64,000 bases of DNA from Temnopleurus reevesii. Taxonomy: Eukaryota; Echinodermata; Echinoidea; Temnopleuroida; Temnopleuridae. The notes beneath the pieces were generated by a model that did not search any database, had not been told where the DNA came from, and saw only the letters and a list, made by a program, of their open reading frames with translations. The stretch's first letter is position 1, and the number at the start of each line of letters is the position of its first letter. Below, in pieces: positions 1 to 11,690 of this stretch. Location: assembly GCA_036244855.1 (NCBI GenBank), contig BQKZ01000094.1:125958-189957 (forward strand), in the 5' to 3' direction. The position numbers and the translations under genes are program-made.

Positions 1-120
1 AACTCATCAATTAAAATAACGGTGTGGGGTTTCACCAAATTGTTCCGAATCTAAAACCGTCTTTGCAAACGGTTGGCGATTGGCTCTTTTTCTGCACTTT
101 TAACACGCTTTATATCATTN

Positions 121-236
121 TGATGCTGAGGTGCCCCATGAGGACTTTGAGGTTGAGCTGAGGGATGTGTGTGCTAATAGCAGTCTCGAGCAGATCCTCG
201 AGGATCAGGAGTGGGTTGATGATGCTACGTAAGTAA
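121..236. repeat. Exon-like 116-bp block, copy 1
   Basis: This block aligns without gaps to 637-752, with four differences, and homology stops just after a perfect gtaagtaa at 229-236. Read on the plus strand it is open from the start of the block and contains HEDFEVELRDVCANSSLEQI, followed by the donor-like site. That frame would also meet a taa stop at the donor. The minus strand is open too, and includes LILEDLLETAIS. I recognise no protein family. It may be a duplicated exon of an unknown gene or of a transposon. A single undetermined base lies at 120. Confidence 0.55.
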
Positions 237-636
237 TCTGCAAACACTTGGGGAGAGGTTCGATGAGAGGGCCCAAGCTTCCTTGGTAGTATGCAACGAA
301 GGATGTGCACAATTTAAGGACAAAAGGGGTTCTGCATTCCTTTTCGAGGCCCCATTTATTTCAGTTGGAGACCATTTTTAACTCACCAGCTTGTTATTTA
401 GGGGAAAACATGCAATAAAGTCATAGGGGGAGCAGCCATTTTTTGGAGGGGGAGCACCTTAGTACACAGAAGTGAGGTGCAAAATTTATGTGACAAAGGG
501 GATGCTTAATTTCGTTTTTGTGCTTGATTATTTTCGAAGACCCTTTTTAGCTTGATATCATTTTTTGTGGGGGGGGGGGGGGGGGAGGAGAGGATGAAAA
601 AATACACTGGGGAAAGCGGGAGGCAGCCCTGGACGC

Positions 637-752
637 TGATGCTGAGGTGCCCCATGAAGACTTTGAGGTTGAACTGAGGGATGTATGTGCTAATAGCAGT
701 CTCGAGCAGATCCTCAAGGATCAGGAGTGGGTTGATGATGCTACGTAAGTAA
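637..752. repeat. Exon-like 116-bp block, copy 2
   Basis: Second copy of the block at 121-236, offset by 516 bp. The four differences are all G in copy 1 and A in copy 2. In the plus-strand frame three are silent (Glu, Glu, Val) and one changes Glu to Lys; in the open minus-strand frame three change the residue. The donor-like gtaagtaa is kept at 745-752. Sequence after the block (about 800-890) resembles that at about 455-550, so a larger unit has been duplicated and has diverged outside the block. Confidence 0.55.
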
Positions 753-775
753 CATGGGCACACTGCAGGGATGAT

Positions 776-969
776 GGGGGGGGGGGGGGGGGGGCAGGAA
801 CCATAGGTAGACAGAAGGGAGGTGCAAAATGTTGGTTCAAAAGTGGTGATAAATTTTGTTGAATTTTCTTTGAAGACCTTTTTATTTATTTATTTATTTT
901 TTTATTCATTTGTTTATTTACTTTTGTTTATTTATTTATTTATTTATTTATTCATTTGGGGGGGGGGGG
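776..969. repeat. G homopolymers and (TTTA)n microsatellite
   Basis: A run of about 19 G at 776-794, a TTTA-rich stretch from about 885 to 957 and a run of about 12 G at 958-969. Another run of about 17 G lies at 569-585. Such tracts recur through the whole window. Confidence 0.85.
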
Positions 970-3900
970 TAAGAAGTGAATATGCATGTTTTCGAGATAA
1001 GAATGTACTAAATATTGTGTAAAATTATTATTTTCATACAATTTTGTGCAATATCTTACTCAATCTGGTCCCGAATGTCACTTTCAATCCTTTTTACTCC
1101 ATATTAAGTAAAATCGGATAAAAACAAAACACAATTTAATTGAAAAAATAATAAAATAATCTTTGACCCCTTATCTACGTTATCGAATTAAATTTCTTGG
1201 AGATAGCGAATTGTTTTGGAATCGACATGAATTAAAAATCCTTGATGTAGGTTTAAAACTATATCTCTCTACATGTACAGATGTACGCATGATAAGATGT
1301 ATACTCTAGAGGCATGCATTTATGTATGAGATTTATTTTATTATGCGGATTCAGATTCCGGAATTACATGTATTCACATCTATAAACGTTGCTTGCATAC
1401 AATGTTTAGAAATATCAGAATGTACGCTAAAAATCTTCATGAAAGACAAGTATTTTGTGCCAACCGTTGTTTGTGCAGCTAAAAAGTAGGGAATCGTAAT
1501 TCCTCGATACTTTGACATTTTTAAAATATTCATTTCGATTCAATCTACGTCCGCTGCGATTACCCGTCCACATTGGGATTCTGATCTTTTACGATGTTAA
1601 AAATTATGTTTATACAATAAAGCATAAGCTTGAATATTCTCCTAGCTCCCTGTCATTTATCTTTTTCACTTTTTAAAGAATTGATAAATGTGAGCATACA
1701 AATATGTTTGGATGAAAAACATAATAAAACCTCTTATTTTCATTTTCTTCTATCTTACAATCAGAAAGTTACATGAACAGATGAAGTCAATCTATAATGA
1801 AAATCCATCTCATTTCTATATTTCCACATACATGTATTTGGTTATATACACACAAATATTTGATTCCTCAAACGATATATTTTCATAAATATCTTTTCAT
1901 TTATGAATATAATACAAATTGAAAGTAATATTTAAGAGTAAAAAGAAAACCAAATTAAAAGAACGAGTCCGTGATGTAATCCAATGCAACTATGACGATT
2001 TCTGTTGTGCATATAAAAATTCACCAAAAGAGTATACGTTTTATGATAGCTAAAGTCACCGACTCCCAAGTGTATTCATATGCTTATTAATCATTCAATT
2101 TGTTGACCAATTGTCCCGTCCCTGCCGCTTCAGTAAGGGAACAAATAAACATACACCATTAAATATTTATCTCCTTTCTGCTCGTCTGTCAGTTATAAAT
2201 GGATCAATAGCCTATCACACTCTTAAAGCAACCAAGACTGGCCGGGGAATAAGAAGTGACGTTAATGATTATAGATGGAAAATTGACTTTTTGCAGACTA
2301 TTGTTACACAAGACCTCCCACCGATATCATCTTATATTGAGCATTATTACAACAGTTCACCGTGGATTAGAATTCATACTTTCTCCAGAGGTGCATAATC
2401 TGAAATAAATTGTGCTATATAGTTTATCGGTTTGTATTATAGTAATTGAATATATTGATAGTAAGCAGATTACTTAAGTTATCGTATCTCCTCTTCAATT
2501 TGTCTTTGAGATGGTCAATTTATTCGTTTTACACTAAAGTGGCTTTCATACTTTTTTTTTTGGGGGGGGGGAGATACCGTCAAACTAGTTTTCATTCAAT
2601 TACGAAAAATTATTTTAAAAGGCGTATGATATAAACATTGCATCAATCAAATAAACAAGAATCAATCAAAATGTTTCAAACCAGCAATTAAACTTGTTAA
2701 ATATTTTGACGTTGACAGGGAAATAATTTAAATGTGACATATGTCAAAATTCATGACAATTAGAATTCTTCAAATATACACACTTTTCAAGGTAACAATG
2801 TTGATTTATGTAATCATTTGTGTACTCATTTCCTGTTGTTTATCTACACGTTTTGGATGTTTAATGAATGAATGTTCCAAATTATACCAAATCAACCGCA
2901 ACAAATACAAAACACATCATCAGGCATGATCACCGGGTAAATTCTCTTGATTCGCGTATAAACATCACCCAGGCGTGTTCTGTATAATAATACCGGGATA
3001 AAGGTAAAACTATATAGTGGTATATATGACGAATAATAGTCAAATTTTCTATTTACTCCAAGTAAACTTCGTCAAAGTCAAGTTTAGAAGGATCAATAAT
3101 ACCAAACAGGGCGACTTGTACTTTCGGAGGGGTGAAATATGTTACTTTACCTTATTCCTGTTGACTTTCTTATAAAAGCCCATATTTACTGGGTCGGATT
3201 TACGACAAAGCGATTATATTTGCACAACAGAAGAAAAAAATATATCAGACCACATGTTTTGCTCTCTCTTCGTCCCTCTCTTTCTCTTTCTTTCATTCCA
3301 CAATTTCATATTTGATCAACTTTGTTGGAATGGTTGACAGAACAAGGCTATAAATATGTACCCCGCCGCGGAGTGTTTTGCTCTTCGTTTGTGTCATTTT
3401 AAGGTCTAAGGGACGTCCACGCATTTTTTTTTTTAAGAGTCAATTTGTTCGAGGGAAAAAATTGGTATTATATTAGAAAACACATGTAAAATATTTGTCA
3501 CCCGTGCATGAAATCGGCATTAATTTTGGTTGATGTGTCTGACTTCAAAACAGTTTATAGCAGCAAAAAAATGGAACATAAAGATTATTATGTACGGTAT
3601 ATTTTGGTACTGAATATTCTTGGAGTTCTTATTGTGATTATTAATTTCTCGACCTTCAGTTCATGTGACAAATGCATATTTATAATAGACGAAATTAATA
3701 ACATAAATCATTCTACTTTGTCCAATGTTCAAAAAATGCAGGACGAGTAATTTGACTAAACTCTACCATGGCTACACTTTACCATGTTTACGTATCTTTC
3801 AAAGCAAAAAAGCAAGTTTATGAAAACAGCAAAATTTTGATACAATCATAGAGATCAATTCTCCATACATTTACATATTTCTTTATTGAATTCTATAAAA

Positions 3901-4370
3901 ATTTCCAGTATAGTTTGAACATCATCCGACATGATTATATCAATGGATTTAATGACATTTGCTCCTTTATGTTTACTTTCATTTAGCATGTTAAGTGCAT
4001 GCGCCATGTATGCGTGAGAGGTAGGGATTAAACATTTAAAAAGAATTATAATTTTTCATTCCATGCTAGTGCTATAATTCTACTAATTTTCTTTCGTCTT
4101 TGATGTATCTCTATGTTTTAACTCAGATACATTGTATGATACATGGCAACGTTGAATTTATCTCTCCGATATCGCTGAGTGTCAAATCCTACCATTTTTT
4201 ATGATTTAGATATGAATGATATTACAGGTACGCATAATATAGATTTGAACTTGTTCTGGCCTTGTTCGGGGCCCTAATCCCGTCCCCTTGCTCGTAAACG
4301 TTGTTTTCATATTGAAAGTTGGGTCAGAGGCTAAACAAGTTCAGGTGTTCAGTCGGCGCTATTGTGTAGA
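970..4370. other. AT-rich stretch without recognised gene
   Basis: No coding sequence with recognisable motifs. An open frame at 2111-2398 (95 codons, TTG start) shows no family features. A T-run next to a G-run lies at about 2551-2571. A short pyrimidine-rich piece lies near 3260-3300. Nothing else stands out. Confidence 0.6.
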
Positions 4371-4377
4371 AGGTAAC

Positions 4378-4690
4378 AGACTGAAAGACAGATGGAGGAA
4401 GGTATGAGATGGAGGGAGGGGGGGAGGGGAGATACATGTGAAGATAAGAAACAAGAAAAATGGAGGCGAAACAGGGAGAGATGGAGAGAGAATGGGGGGG
4501 GGGAGGGAGGAGAACGATATCAAGGAGGGGAAGAAGCGGACTGTGAGAAGGAAGGATAGGAGGGATGTAGGGAGAAAGAGCAATCGAATAAGGGAGGGAG
4601 AGATGGGTAAGGAGGGAGGGTGGAAAGGGGGGGGGGAGGGGGTGAGGAGTGAGAAAGGAGGGAGCCTGGAAATACAGAGACAGAGAAGAG
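4378..4690. repeat. Purine-rich (G/A) low-complexity tract
   Basis: About 300 bp in which the plus strand is almost wholly A and G, with repeated ggga and gagg units and G runs near 4494 and 4627. Open frames on both strands here are composition artefacts. Confidence 0.85.
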
Positions 4691-5479
4691 GGAATTTAAA
4701 GATTGATGGATTATTTTTATATCTAGCATTTAAAAAAAATTACATTATTAAATGTTATGAAAAAAAAAACATTTTGTTATTTCGCTTTTGGTTGCCAGGT
4801 TACGGGTTCTACCTATCCACACATATGGTTGAATAAAATTCTTGAAAATCAGCTTTCATTACTACAGATTTTTTAATTCCATGTTCTCTTCCTTTCTCTC
4901 TCTATCACTTGTTTTATCACCCCTATCTCATATCTCTGATTTTGTAAAATCCATCTATATTTATATTGTAGCCATCTGTATTTCACGCATGTTTGTATGA
5001 TGGATTGCGCGTTTGTCAGGCACTGAGCTAACACGGTCTTCTTGCTTGTTTAGGGTTAAAACAATAGAAATGGACACCATGAATGGAATATCAGCGAAAC
5101 AAAAATGGAGCATCTTTTCACCGCAGAAGATTTGCGATTGCGACGTATAATCATCTAAACTGACAAATTAAAGAAAATGGGTCTTTTTCTTTGGGCATGT
5201 TTGTGATCGAGTATCACCATCCGTTTCCTTAGTGATGAAGCAGCTAATTTCTCGGGTTGAGTTCTGAGACACAGATTGAGATGCGTCTTTGTTTTATGTT
5301 TGATATAGACGAAGCAGATTTTTTGCTCAGAGTTTCGTCAATATATCTCTCGAACGAAACTTGTGGAGAAGTCATGGGTATCTAGTTATCATGCCATTTG
5401 AATTAGTGAGATGAGAAGCTCTTGTAACTCCTTTTTTGCATTTTTCTTGTATGGCCGAATTAGAATGATTTGTATTATG

Positions 5480-5835
5480 AAAGACATAAACAAGAAAGAG
5501 AAATTAAGAGAGAAAGGGAGCGAGAGAAAAGAGAGAGAAAAACAGACAGACGGACAGACAGACAGACAAACAAACAAATGGACATATACAAAGAGTGAGA
5601 AAGGTGTAGTGACAAACCGACACATAAAGAAATGGCTGAATAAGAAGTATTGGCATTAATGAAAGACAGAGAAAAATTGAAGAGAGAGACACACGGAGAG
5701 CGAGACTGACAGACAGACAGGCAGACAAGCAAACAGACAAAACATACAGAGTAAGACAGGGTTTGTGACAAACCGATAGAGAGATAGGAAAACAAAACAT
5801 AAAGGCAAACCGACAAACTGACAGGACTAAATTCG
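5480..5835. repeat. Degenerate GACA/GAGA low-complexity tract
   Basis: The plus strand is dominated by gaca, gaga and caaa units, clearest around 5543-5580 and 5706-5745. Overlapping open frames in several phases are due to the repeat and are not genes. Confidence 0.85.
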
Positions 5836-5838
5836 TAA

Positions 5839-5861
5839 AGAACACATGGGAGCTAGCACCC

Positions 5862-5892
<31 letters not shown>

Positions 5893-5950
5893 GNAGAACA
5901 CATGGGAGCTAGCACCCTCCCCCCCCCCCTCCCCCCCTCAAAAAAAAAGA
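5839..5950. repeat. 56-bp direct duplication around C homopolymers and an undetermined base
   Basis: The segment starting agaacacatgggagctagc occurs at 5839 and again at 5895. Each copy is followed by a long C run (about 21 C at 5863-5883; about 11 C plus further C at 5919-5937) and then an A run. An N lies at 5894, right at the junction. This could be a true tandem duplication or an assembly join over a homopolymer. Confidence 0.7.
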
Positions 5951-6932
5951 GAAAAAGAAAAGAAGGACCAAAAACAATTCAGAAAGATTTACAATGATTT
6001 CTGTAAAATACTGATTTTGACGGAAAGAGCGTTTGGGAGAGAATGTAAAGATGGATATAGGAAAGGGGAAAATTCTAGAAAAGCAAGAGCGAAAAGAGGC
6101 TAAAAGATGGCGATTTTTTTTTTGACACCATCCCAGGTTTCGGATTTCGCACCACCGCACGATGACGGGGTATCGATATCATCCCCTGATTCGTAAGAAA
6201 CCCTTATTTGCTCGTGGCCCTTTTTACTTTACTCCAACCTCGCAATTGCCATGATGTTTCGGCTTTACAGATTCTCCATTTTCTCACCTTCTTCGAGTAC
6301 CCGTTGGGTTGTTTTGCCCATCTTGTGTGATTACTCCAAAATGAGTGCACTCCGATTTCACCCTTATTCTGGGCAGGAGTCATCATGTTCTCTGGTAATT
6401 AGTGCAAGCGACTGTAATGCCAAAGGTGTTTTTGGTGAAAACGACGCTCTTGATACCAAGGTCGTAAGTTTTTTCTTCTGAAAACAAAAACTATTCTTTA
6501 ATGATTTTTGATAATAAAAACGTCGAATGCACTGATAAAAGAAAAGACTGTAAATTTATAACAAACAAAAATAAACAGATCAACAAGATTTTTTTGTTAA
6601 AGTAAAACAGATTTATTTTCAAGCCTCTTTCTAAATAGGTAGAAGCGTCAAGCTTCTTTTAAAATATTCTTCATTCCCAACCCCGTTCCTTTAGATGGAT
6701 GTGAGAAAAATACTCAACGCCTTAAAGTCTTTTAAAGCATACCAGAAAATTGGTCTTGTTTAAGGAAGACTAATATTCCAGATTGTTGATTATGTTCCTA
6801 TTGTTTCAAAATGGTGGTAAGGTGTACATGTGCCCAACCCCCATCTGTTTAAACCACTTATTGTTGGCCCTTCCAACAGTCCAAATCTTCCATAGTTATA
6901 TTTCAAGACTAGAATTTTAGGCAACCAAGACT
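5951..6932. other. Non-coding stretch, nothing recognised
   Basis: After the A/G-rich tail of the preceding tract, this is ordinary unique-looking sequence without a convincing reading frame, RNA gene or repeat that I can identify. Confidence 0.5.
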
Positions 6933-7241
6933 GTGGAGGCGTTGTGGTGTAGTGGTTAGGACTCTCGCCTTTCAACTAGAGGGTCGCGGGTTCGAGTCCC
7001 ACCCATAGCGTTCATTTCCTTCAGCAATAAATTCATCAACATTGTGCTGCACTCTACCAAGGTGAGGTGAATGGGTACCTGGCAGGAAATGTTTCCTTTA
7101 AATGCAGTGTGCTACCTACAGCTGCACTGCTAAATCCAGGGTCATTATGTTACAGTGTAGAGCGCTTAGGGACGACTGATAAAGTTAGTATTAGGCGCTA
7201 TATACGAACGTATAATTATTATTATTATTATTATTATTATT
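6933..7241 (+). mobile_element. tRNA-derived SINE, plus orientation
   Basis: A short non-autonomous retroposon. It begins with a tRNA-like head having a Pol III A-box-like tggtgtagtgg (6945-6955) and a B-box ggttcgagtcc (6989-6999). The anticodon-loop region reads ctttcaa, as in a Glu-TTC-type tRNA, but the stem is broken, so this is not a functional tRNA. Next comes a body shared with the copy at 10297-10590, best conserved over aggtgaggtgaatgggtacc. It ends with gcgctatatacgaacg and an (ATT)n tail up to 7241. Mobilisation would depend on a partner LINE. No clear target-site duplication was seen. Confidence 0.85.
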
Positions 7242-9081
7242 AGGGAGCACTCTTTGACACACGCCCTCAGCGAGCCCTTTCTTAAATCGATACATTCTCT
7301 TACTTTACAAGGCCAAATCAATTATATCTTTGGCTTCTATAAACGTGAAAAATACCCTTACAATCATGTGATTTCAATTGCAAAGTCCATAACTCTCCCA
7401 GGACCCCCTCACAAACCTTTCTTTGCTATTTCCGTACGTGTATGCTTTCTTATTAGGCTTCTTATTGTATTAAAGATTAGAATTAAAATCTGTAAAGTGT
7501 AAAACATCAGCGTTTGGTGTATATAATTTTGAATTGCTGGTAACCCATTTAAGGGTATATGTTTAACATCAGGGGAATACTTATGTATGAACAACAGGAA
7601 AATATCACAATCTTACCGTAAAAAAAGTTATATAAAATACTCACAAAATGCTTTCGGGCATTTACCCTGAACAAATTAGCACTCTCCCCAAACGTCAGCA
7701 CACTTAACTTTCGAATACTTGCTTTATGCTATATCCTTGGGTTGACACTTGCTTGGAGAATGTTGCTATGTTTGTTTGTGTTGTTTGTGATTTAAGTAAG
7801 TGGGCATTATATAGTGATGATAAAAAGAGAATAATCCATGTATCCTTCGATATCTTGCCATCTATCCATCTCTCTCTTTCTCTCACGTTTTCTGATTTTC
7901 ATGTTCTTATCATCCCTTTCGCAATTTCTTCTTTGATCTTATAACAAATCCAAAAAGGTGTTATCACGCAAACTACAATTGCTTTATTCGAAACACCAGT
8001 CTAAAATCAAGAAGCCATATAAATCGAGGTTAGAAAAGACGCTCTTTTTACGACATAATGTCTAATTTCATGTTGGAACCAAATTGGCTAATTAGTGCTG
8101 ATTTTATGATTTAAAGGTTTGGCGCGGATGAAATTAGATGTTGAATCATTAGGTCAACAAATTAGAAACTGATCCCTTCGCATCTATCAAATACACTTAA
8201 ATGTTACCTCTGTCATCGATTTCATCAAAACAGACTTGAATGATGTGCAAAAGTTTATACAAAATTCTGGACAAAATACCGTCACCACTTTGACAACATA
8301 TCCAAGAAATTGTTATATCTTGCTCATGTTGGTTAAAATTTGCTTCTGTTACTATAAAATAGAAAAAAAACAGTTAGTACATTTGTATAACTGTATTGAT
8401 ACCAATAGTTATGTTAAGAGCATGTTGTTCAAACCCAATGGCACCCGTGAGAAAATGTCAACATGTACTCATGAATGATCAACACATCTTTATCCGCACA
8501 TGAAGTACACTATTTTTATTTTTATTTAACCATTGACTACTTAGTTCTTTAATTCCCATAGACTTTGTGCAGGGACTACCAGGTTACAATATTCAATGGG
8601 TTTATGCAATCATCACCTCCCATATTATTTTACAATTCAGCCAAACAAGCGGATAAAAAAAAGAGAAGTCTCATAACCTGACACAGTGATATAAAACGTG
8701 GATGAATCTCAACAACACACGGATTTCAAATGTTACAGATTTTTTTGTTGTTATCACTGGATATTGTCTATACAATATTTCAGAGATAGCCTGCCTACAA
8801 GGCGCAATTACGCTTTCATTTGTACCGAGATTAGATCATCCTCAAGGCAATCTACCCGTCGTCGATGCTTTTGTCGGAGACATTACACCGTCAATAAATG
8901 GGGAAAGATGCCGTTTCTGTCCTCGGAAAGTATACATATTGACTTTATTTTGTGAAATCTTGTCACGTAGAGGGACGCGGAATGAGAGCAGAAATTGTCG
9001 TTTTGTTTAAATCCGCTTCGTAATTGTATGCCTAGAGATATGCTTATAAATTCATGAGCATTCACCTGAGTATTCCCTGAT
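7242..9081. other. Non-coding stretch with a homeodomain-site-like cluster near 8.1 kb
   Basis: No recognised gene. Overlapping open frames around 8698-9010 and short minus frames have no family features. The segment 8061-8160 contains several TAATT/ATTAG motifs and is described separately. Confidence 0.5.
8061..8160. promoter_or_regulatory. Candidate cis-regulatory segment with clustered TAAT motifs
   Basis: Within 100 bp there is an 11-bp inverted pair (tctaatttcat at 8061-8071 and atgaaattaga at 8128-8138), a palindromic ctaattag near 8088-8095, and attag/aattag at 8148-8166. Such motifs are core sites for homeodomain proteins including LIM-homeodomain factors. The base composition is AT-rich, so chance is a real alternative. 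Confidence 0.25.
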
Positions 9082-9319
9082 AGGGCAGTCACACCGAGAG
9101 GCTGATCCCAACACCCTGCTCCCAAACCGCATCAACAAAATTACAATTATCACTGTCTTCTCCCGTTTGGAAGCTGATGTTTTGAGGTTAATTTTCTTAA
9201 TATCATTTAATATACGAATTTATCATTAAAGAAAATATTGATTTAAAGTTCATAGTTTGGCTTTAAGATGATTGAGTTTGGCAGCAGGGTGAGATCAGCC
9301 TGTCATTGTGACTGCTCCT
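9082..9319. mobile_element. MITE-like element, TIR family 1, simple copy
   Basis: The left end (gggcagtcacaccgagaggc) and the right end (gcctgtcattgtgactgctc) are inverted repeats of about 40 bp when imperfect matches are counted. The inner parts of the ends read accctgctcccaaac and gtttggcagcagggt. There is no coding capacity. It is related to 20901-21515 through both ends and the interior (caacaaaattacaattatca and matching A/T-rich filler). The transposase family is unknown. Confidence 0.75.
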
Positions 9320-9740
9320 TAAGACACCATCGCTGTGCATCATCATCATCACAACCATCATCGAAGCATCCTCCCATGGAAGCATGGTGATCTGTATAGA
9401 ATCGCTTTCTACAATGCCTTAAGCGTGTCTTGCCAAATGGTATAGCATAACAGACAATTCTTATCCAATAGCCAGGTATCATGTCTGCATACGATTCTTT
9501 TATATCTTTCCCCCGAGAGAGAATTTTATTTCCCGCGCTTTTTTTCTCTTGCTAAATCAACTTCTCCAGCTCGGGATACCTGTATAGTCGCTTTTGAAAA
9601 GGCATTGTCTTATATTTTTGTGAGGCCATAGGTAAATAAAGAAGAAAAGTAAATCATGCCAAAATAAAAATTTTATGTTATTGTGATACACTTTCTTTTA
9701 AAAACGATTTCATAAGAAATCGTCCATATGTCACACAGAG

Positions 9741-9835
9741 AGATAAAATAATAACAATAATAACAATAATAGTGATGATAATAATTATTATAATGATAAT
9801 AATGATAACATGCGACATTTATAGTGCGCTTTATT
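9741..9835. repeat. AT-rich trinucleotide microsatellite next to a SINE-tail-like piece
   Basis: An irregular (AAT/ATG)n tract is followed by acatttatagtgcgcttta. That resembles the reverse complement of the 3' end of the SINEs at 6.9 and 10.3 kb. It is possibly a truncated SINE in minus orientation. Confidence 0.45.
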
Positions 9836-10168
9836 CGGATGTACTGTACAGATTATAACCATCGTACCAAAAAAAGCCATAAGAAATTGGAAGTGCAATC
9901 ATTTAACGACAAATTAGATAAAAAAAGGAATGTATGAAATCATTATTGGTATTTTTTAAGTATATGAATGCTTTGATTTTAGGTACTTTCATAAGCATCT
10001 TCATTTAAGAGGGTTGAATGGTAATCTTGTTTTTTAATGGAAACAATCAAAGAATCTGACACACGTGAATTTGTATGGCGACGACTTAGGTCACATCGCC
10101 CTACTTAAATATAGCTCCAGAGTTTGTAATGTAAGAATAATAATAAAAGAACAGAAACATAATAGAAC

Positions 10169-10614
10169 AGGGCTGTGTTTCATGAATCTGTTCTTAGAGG
10201 TACGCACGACTGGTTACCATTTCTCATGTGCTAACCCAGCGACATATGGGGTCATTGGGTGCAGAAAAGGATCACCAGTCGTGCACAGAGTCGTACGTAA
10301 TAATAGATAGATGCAATTTATATAACGCACGTATCCACTCTGCTGAGTGCTCAAAGAGCTTTACATTATTATTACCCTGGCTTTAACCCGGCAGCCATTC
10401 ACGGTGCACTTGGCATTTCAAAGATAAAATATTCCTGGCAGGTACCCATTCACCTCACCTGGGTTGAGTGCAGCACAATGTGGATGAATTACTTGCTGAA
10501 GGAAATTGACGCCATGGGTAGGATTCGAACCCTCTAGTCATGCTAGTTGAAAGGCGAGAGTCACGACCACCACACCACGCCGCCTCCACGTACAGCTTTA
10601 TGAAAGACAGCCCA
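10169..10614. mobile_element. Foldback MITE interrupted by a SINE
   Basis: The left end reads gggctgtgtttcatgaatctg and the right end, after the SINE, tttatgaaagacagccc, its inverted match. Internally gtacgcacgactggttacc (from about 10200) is mirrored by ggatcaccagtcgtgcacag (from about 10269). The element would be about 150 bp without the insertion at 10297-10590. It has no coding capacity. Confidence 0.75.
10297..10590 (-). mobile_element. tRNA-derived SINE, minus orientation
   Basis: The reverse complement begins gtggaggcggcgtggtgtgg, has a perfect B-box ggttcgaatcc (plus-strand 10521-10531) and shares the SINE body with the copy at 6933-7241, including aggtgaggtgaatgggtacc. It ends at an A/T trinucleotide tail at 10297-10310. 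Short cgtac motifs flank it (about 10292-10296 and 10588-10592) and may be the target-site duplication. It lies inside the MITE at 10169-10614. Confidence 0.85.
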
Positions 10615-11540
10615 GAAGAGAAGCATAGGGAATATTACAACCCATCAATCATAAATGCTATCATAACTGTTTATTCGCAATTATAGATTTGTTTGTTTAG
10701 GAATATTTTAAAATAATGAAGTCAGAGCTCAGATGTGAAACATCTGGTCTAAATGAAAAGATGAACAATCCATATTGTGATCCTTTGATGTGCAAGATTC
10801 GAAGCGGCTAAATTCGATTGGTAATAATTTAATGGTACCAACAACTTTGATAAAAAAAAATAAAAATACGATTTGCAGTAAAATTGCGGTATAGATAGAC
10901 AATATGTTTAAAATTTGCAGATGTACACATTTTTTATCTTGATATGAATATCACAGCCCTTGCTATTCACTATTTATCATGATATAGCTTAGAAAGTGTA
11001 ATTGGCATGGACTCCTTAAGTGATGACGAATTTATCTATATGTTCCGGTTATTTTTTAACGTTGTATCTTCCATATCTCTATACTAAAAGATTGTCCTAT
11101 CAAGCCAAGAGGCACAACGAGCCATAATTCCAGGTGTCAAAAGTCCTTGGTTTGTTGTTCGAAGTTGACCGTAACACAATATTATCGGACAACCATGGTT
11201 TCTTTAGCTGCTTACAGTATGGTATACGAATCTTGACACCTTGCTTTTTGGCTTGTTGTACCAGAGACCCGTGGTACACATGTATATTGTTGTGCTGTTT
11301 ATGCCGGGTAAGGTTATCTGCCATTGTCACAAGAGTTATTGTCATGTTGGTTATTGTCTCGACACCGAATCGACCCAAGGTGTTTACAATCCTCTAAAAC
11401 ACGCCATTCATTAATACTTTACAATCGTTCATCCGTGTGAACTGTTGTTAGTGTAACTGCCCTTGTTAGGGTATTCCGAGGGAATAAATCATATTTCAAT
11501 GCGTGCTTATCAGTCCGTCTCTGTTTCTCTCAAATTCGTT
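10615..11540. other. AT-rich stretch, nothing recognised
   Basis: There are open frames on both strands at about 11100-11397 (92 and 87 codons), neither with family features. No repeat or RNA gene was identified. Confidence 0.5.
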
Positions 11541-11690
11541 CATTCATTGTCTCTCTGTTTCTCTGTCTATCTATCTCTCTCTCTCTCTCTCTTTCTCTCT
11601 CCCCCTCTCTCTCCTTCCCGGCCTCTCCCTTCTCTTCTCTCCTCTGACATCCAAACACCATCTCTCTCTCTGTCTATCTCTTAAATCATT
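11541..11690. repeat. CT-rich microsatellite
   Basis: The plus strand is dominated by (CT)n, with the purest part around 11573-11610. Plus-strand open frames through it are compositional. Confidence 0.9.

Noticed and set aside
2111..2398. 95-codon plus-strand frame
   Set aside because: TTG start, AT-rich, no recognised family; within chance expectation for a window of this size.
6933..7010. A functional tRNA gene
   Set aside because: A- and B-boxes are present, but the anticodon and acceptor stems do not pair properly, and the sequence continues into a SINE body and ATT tail shared with another locus.
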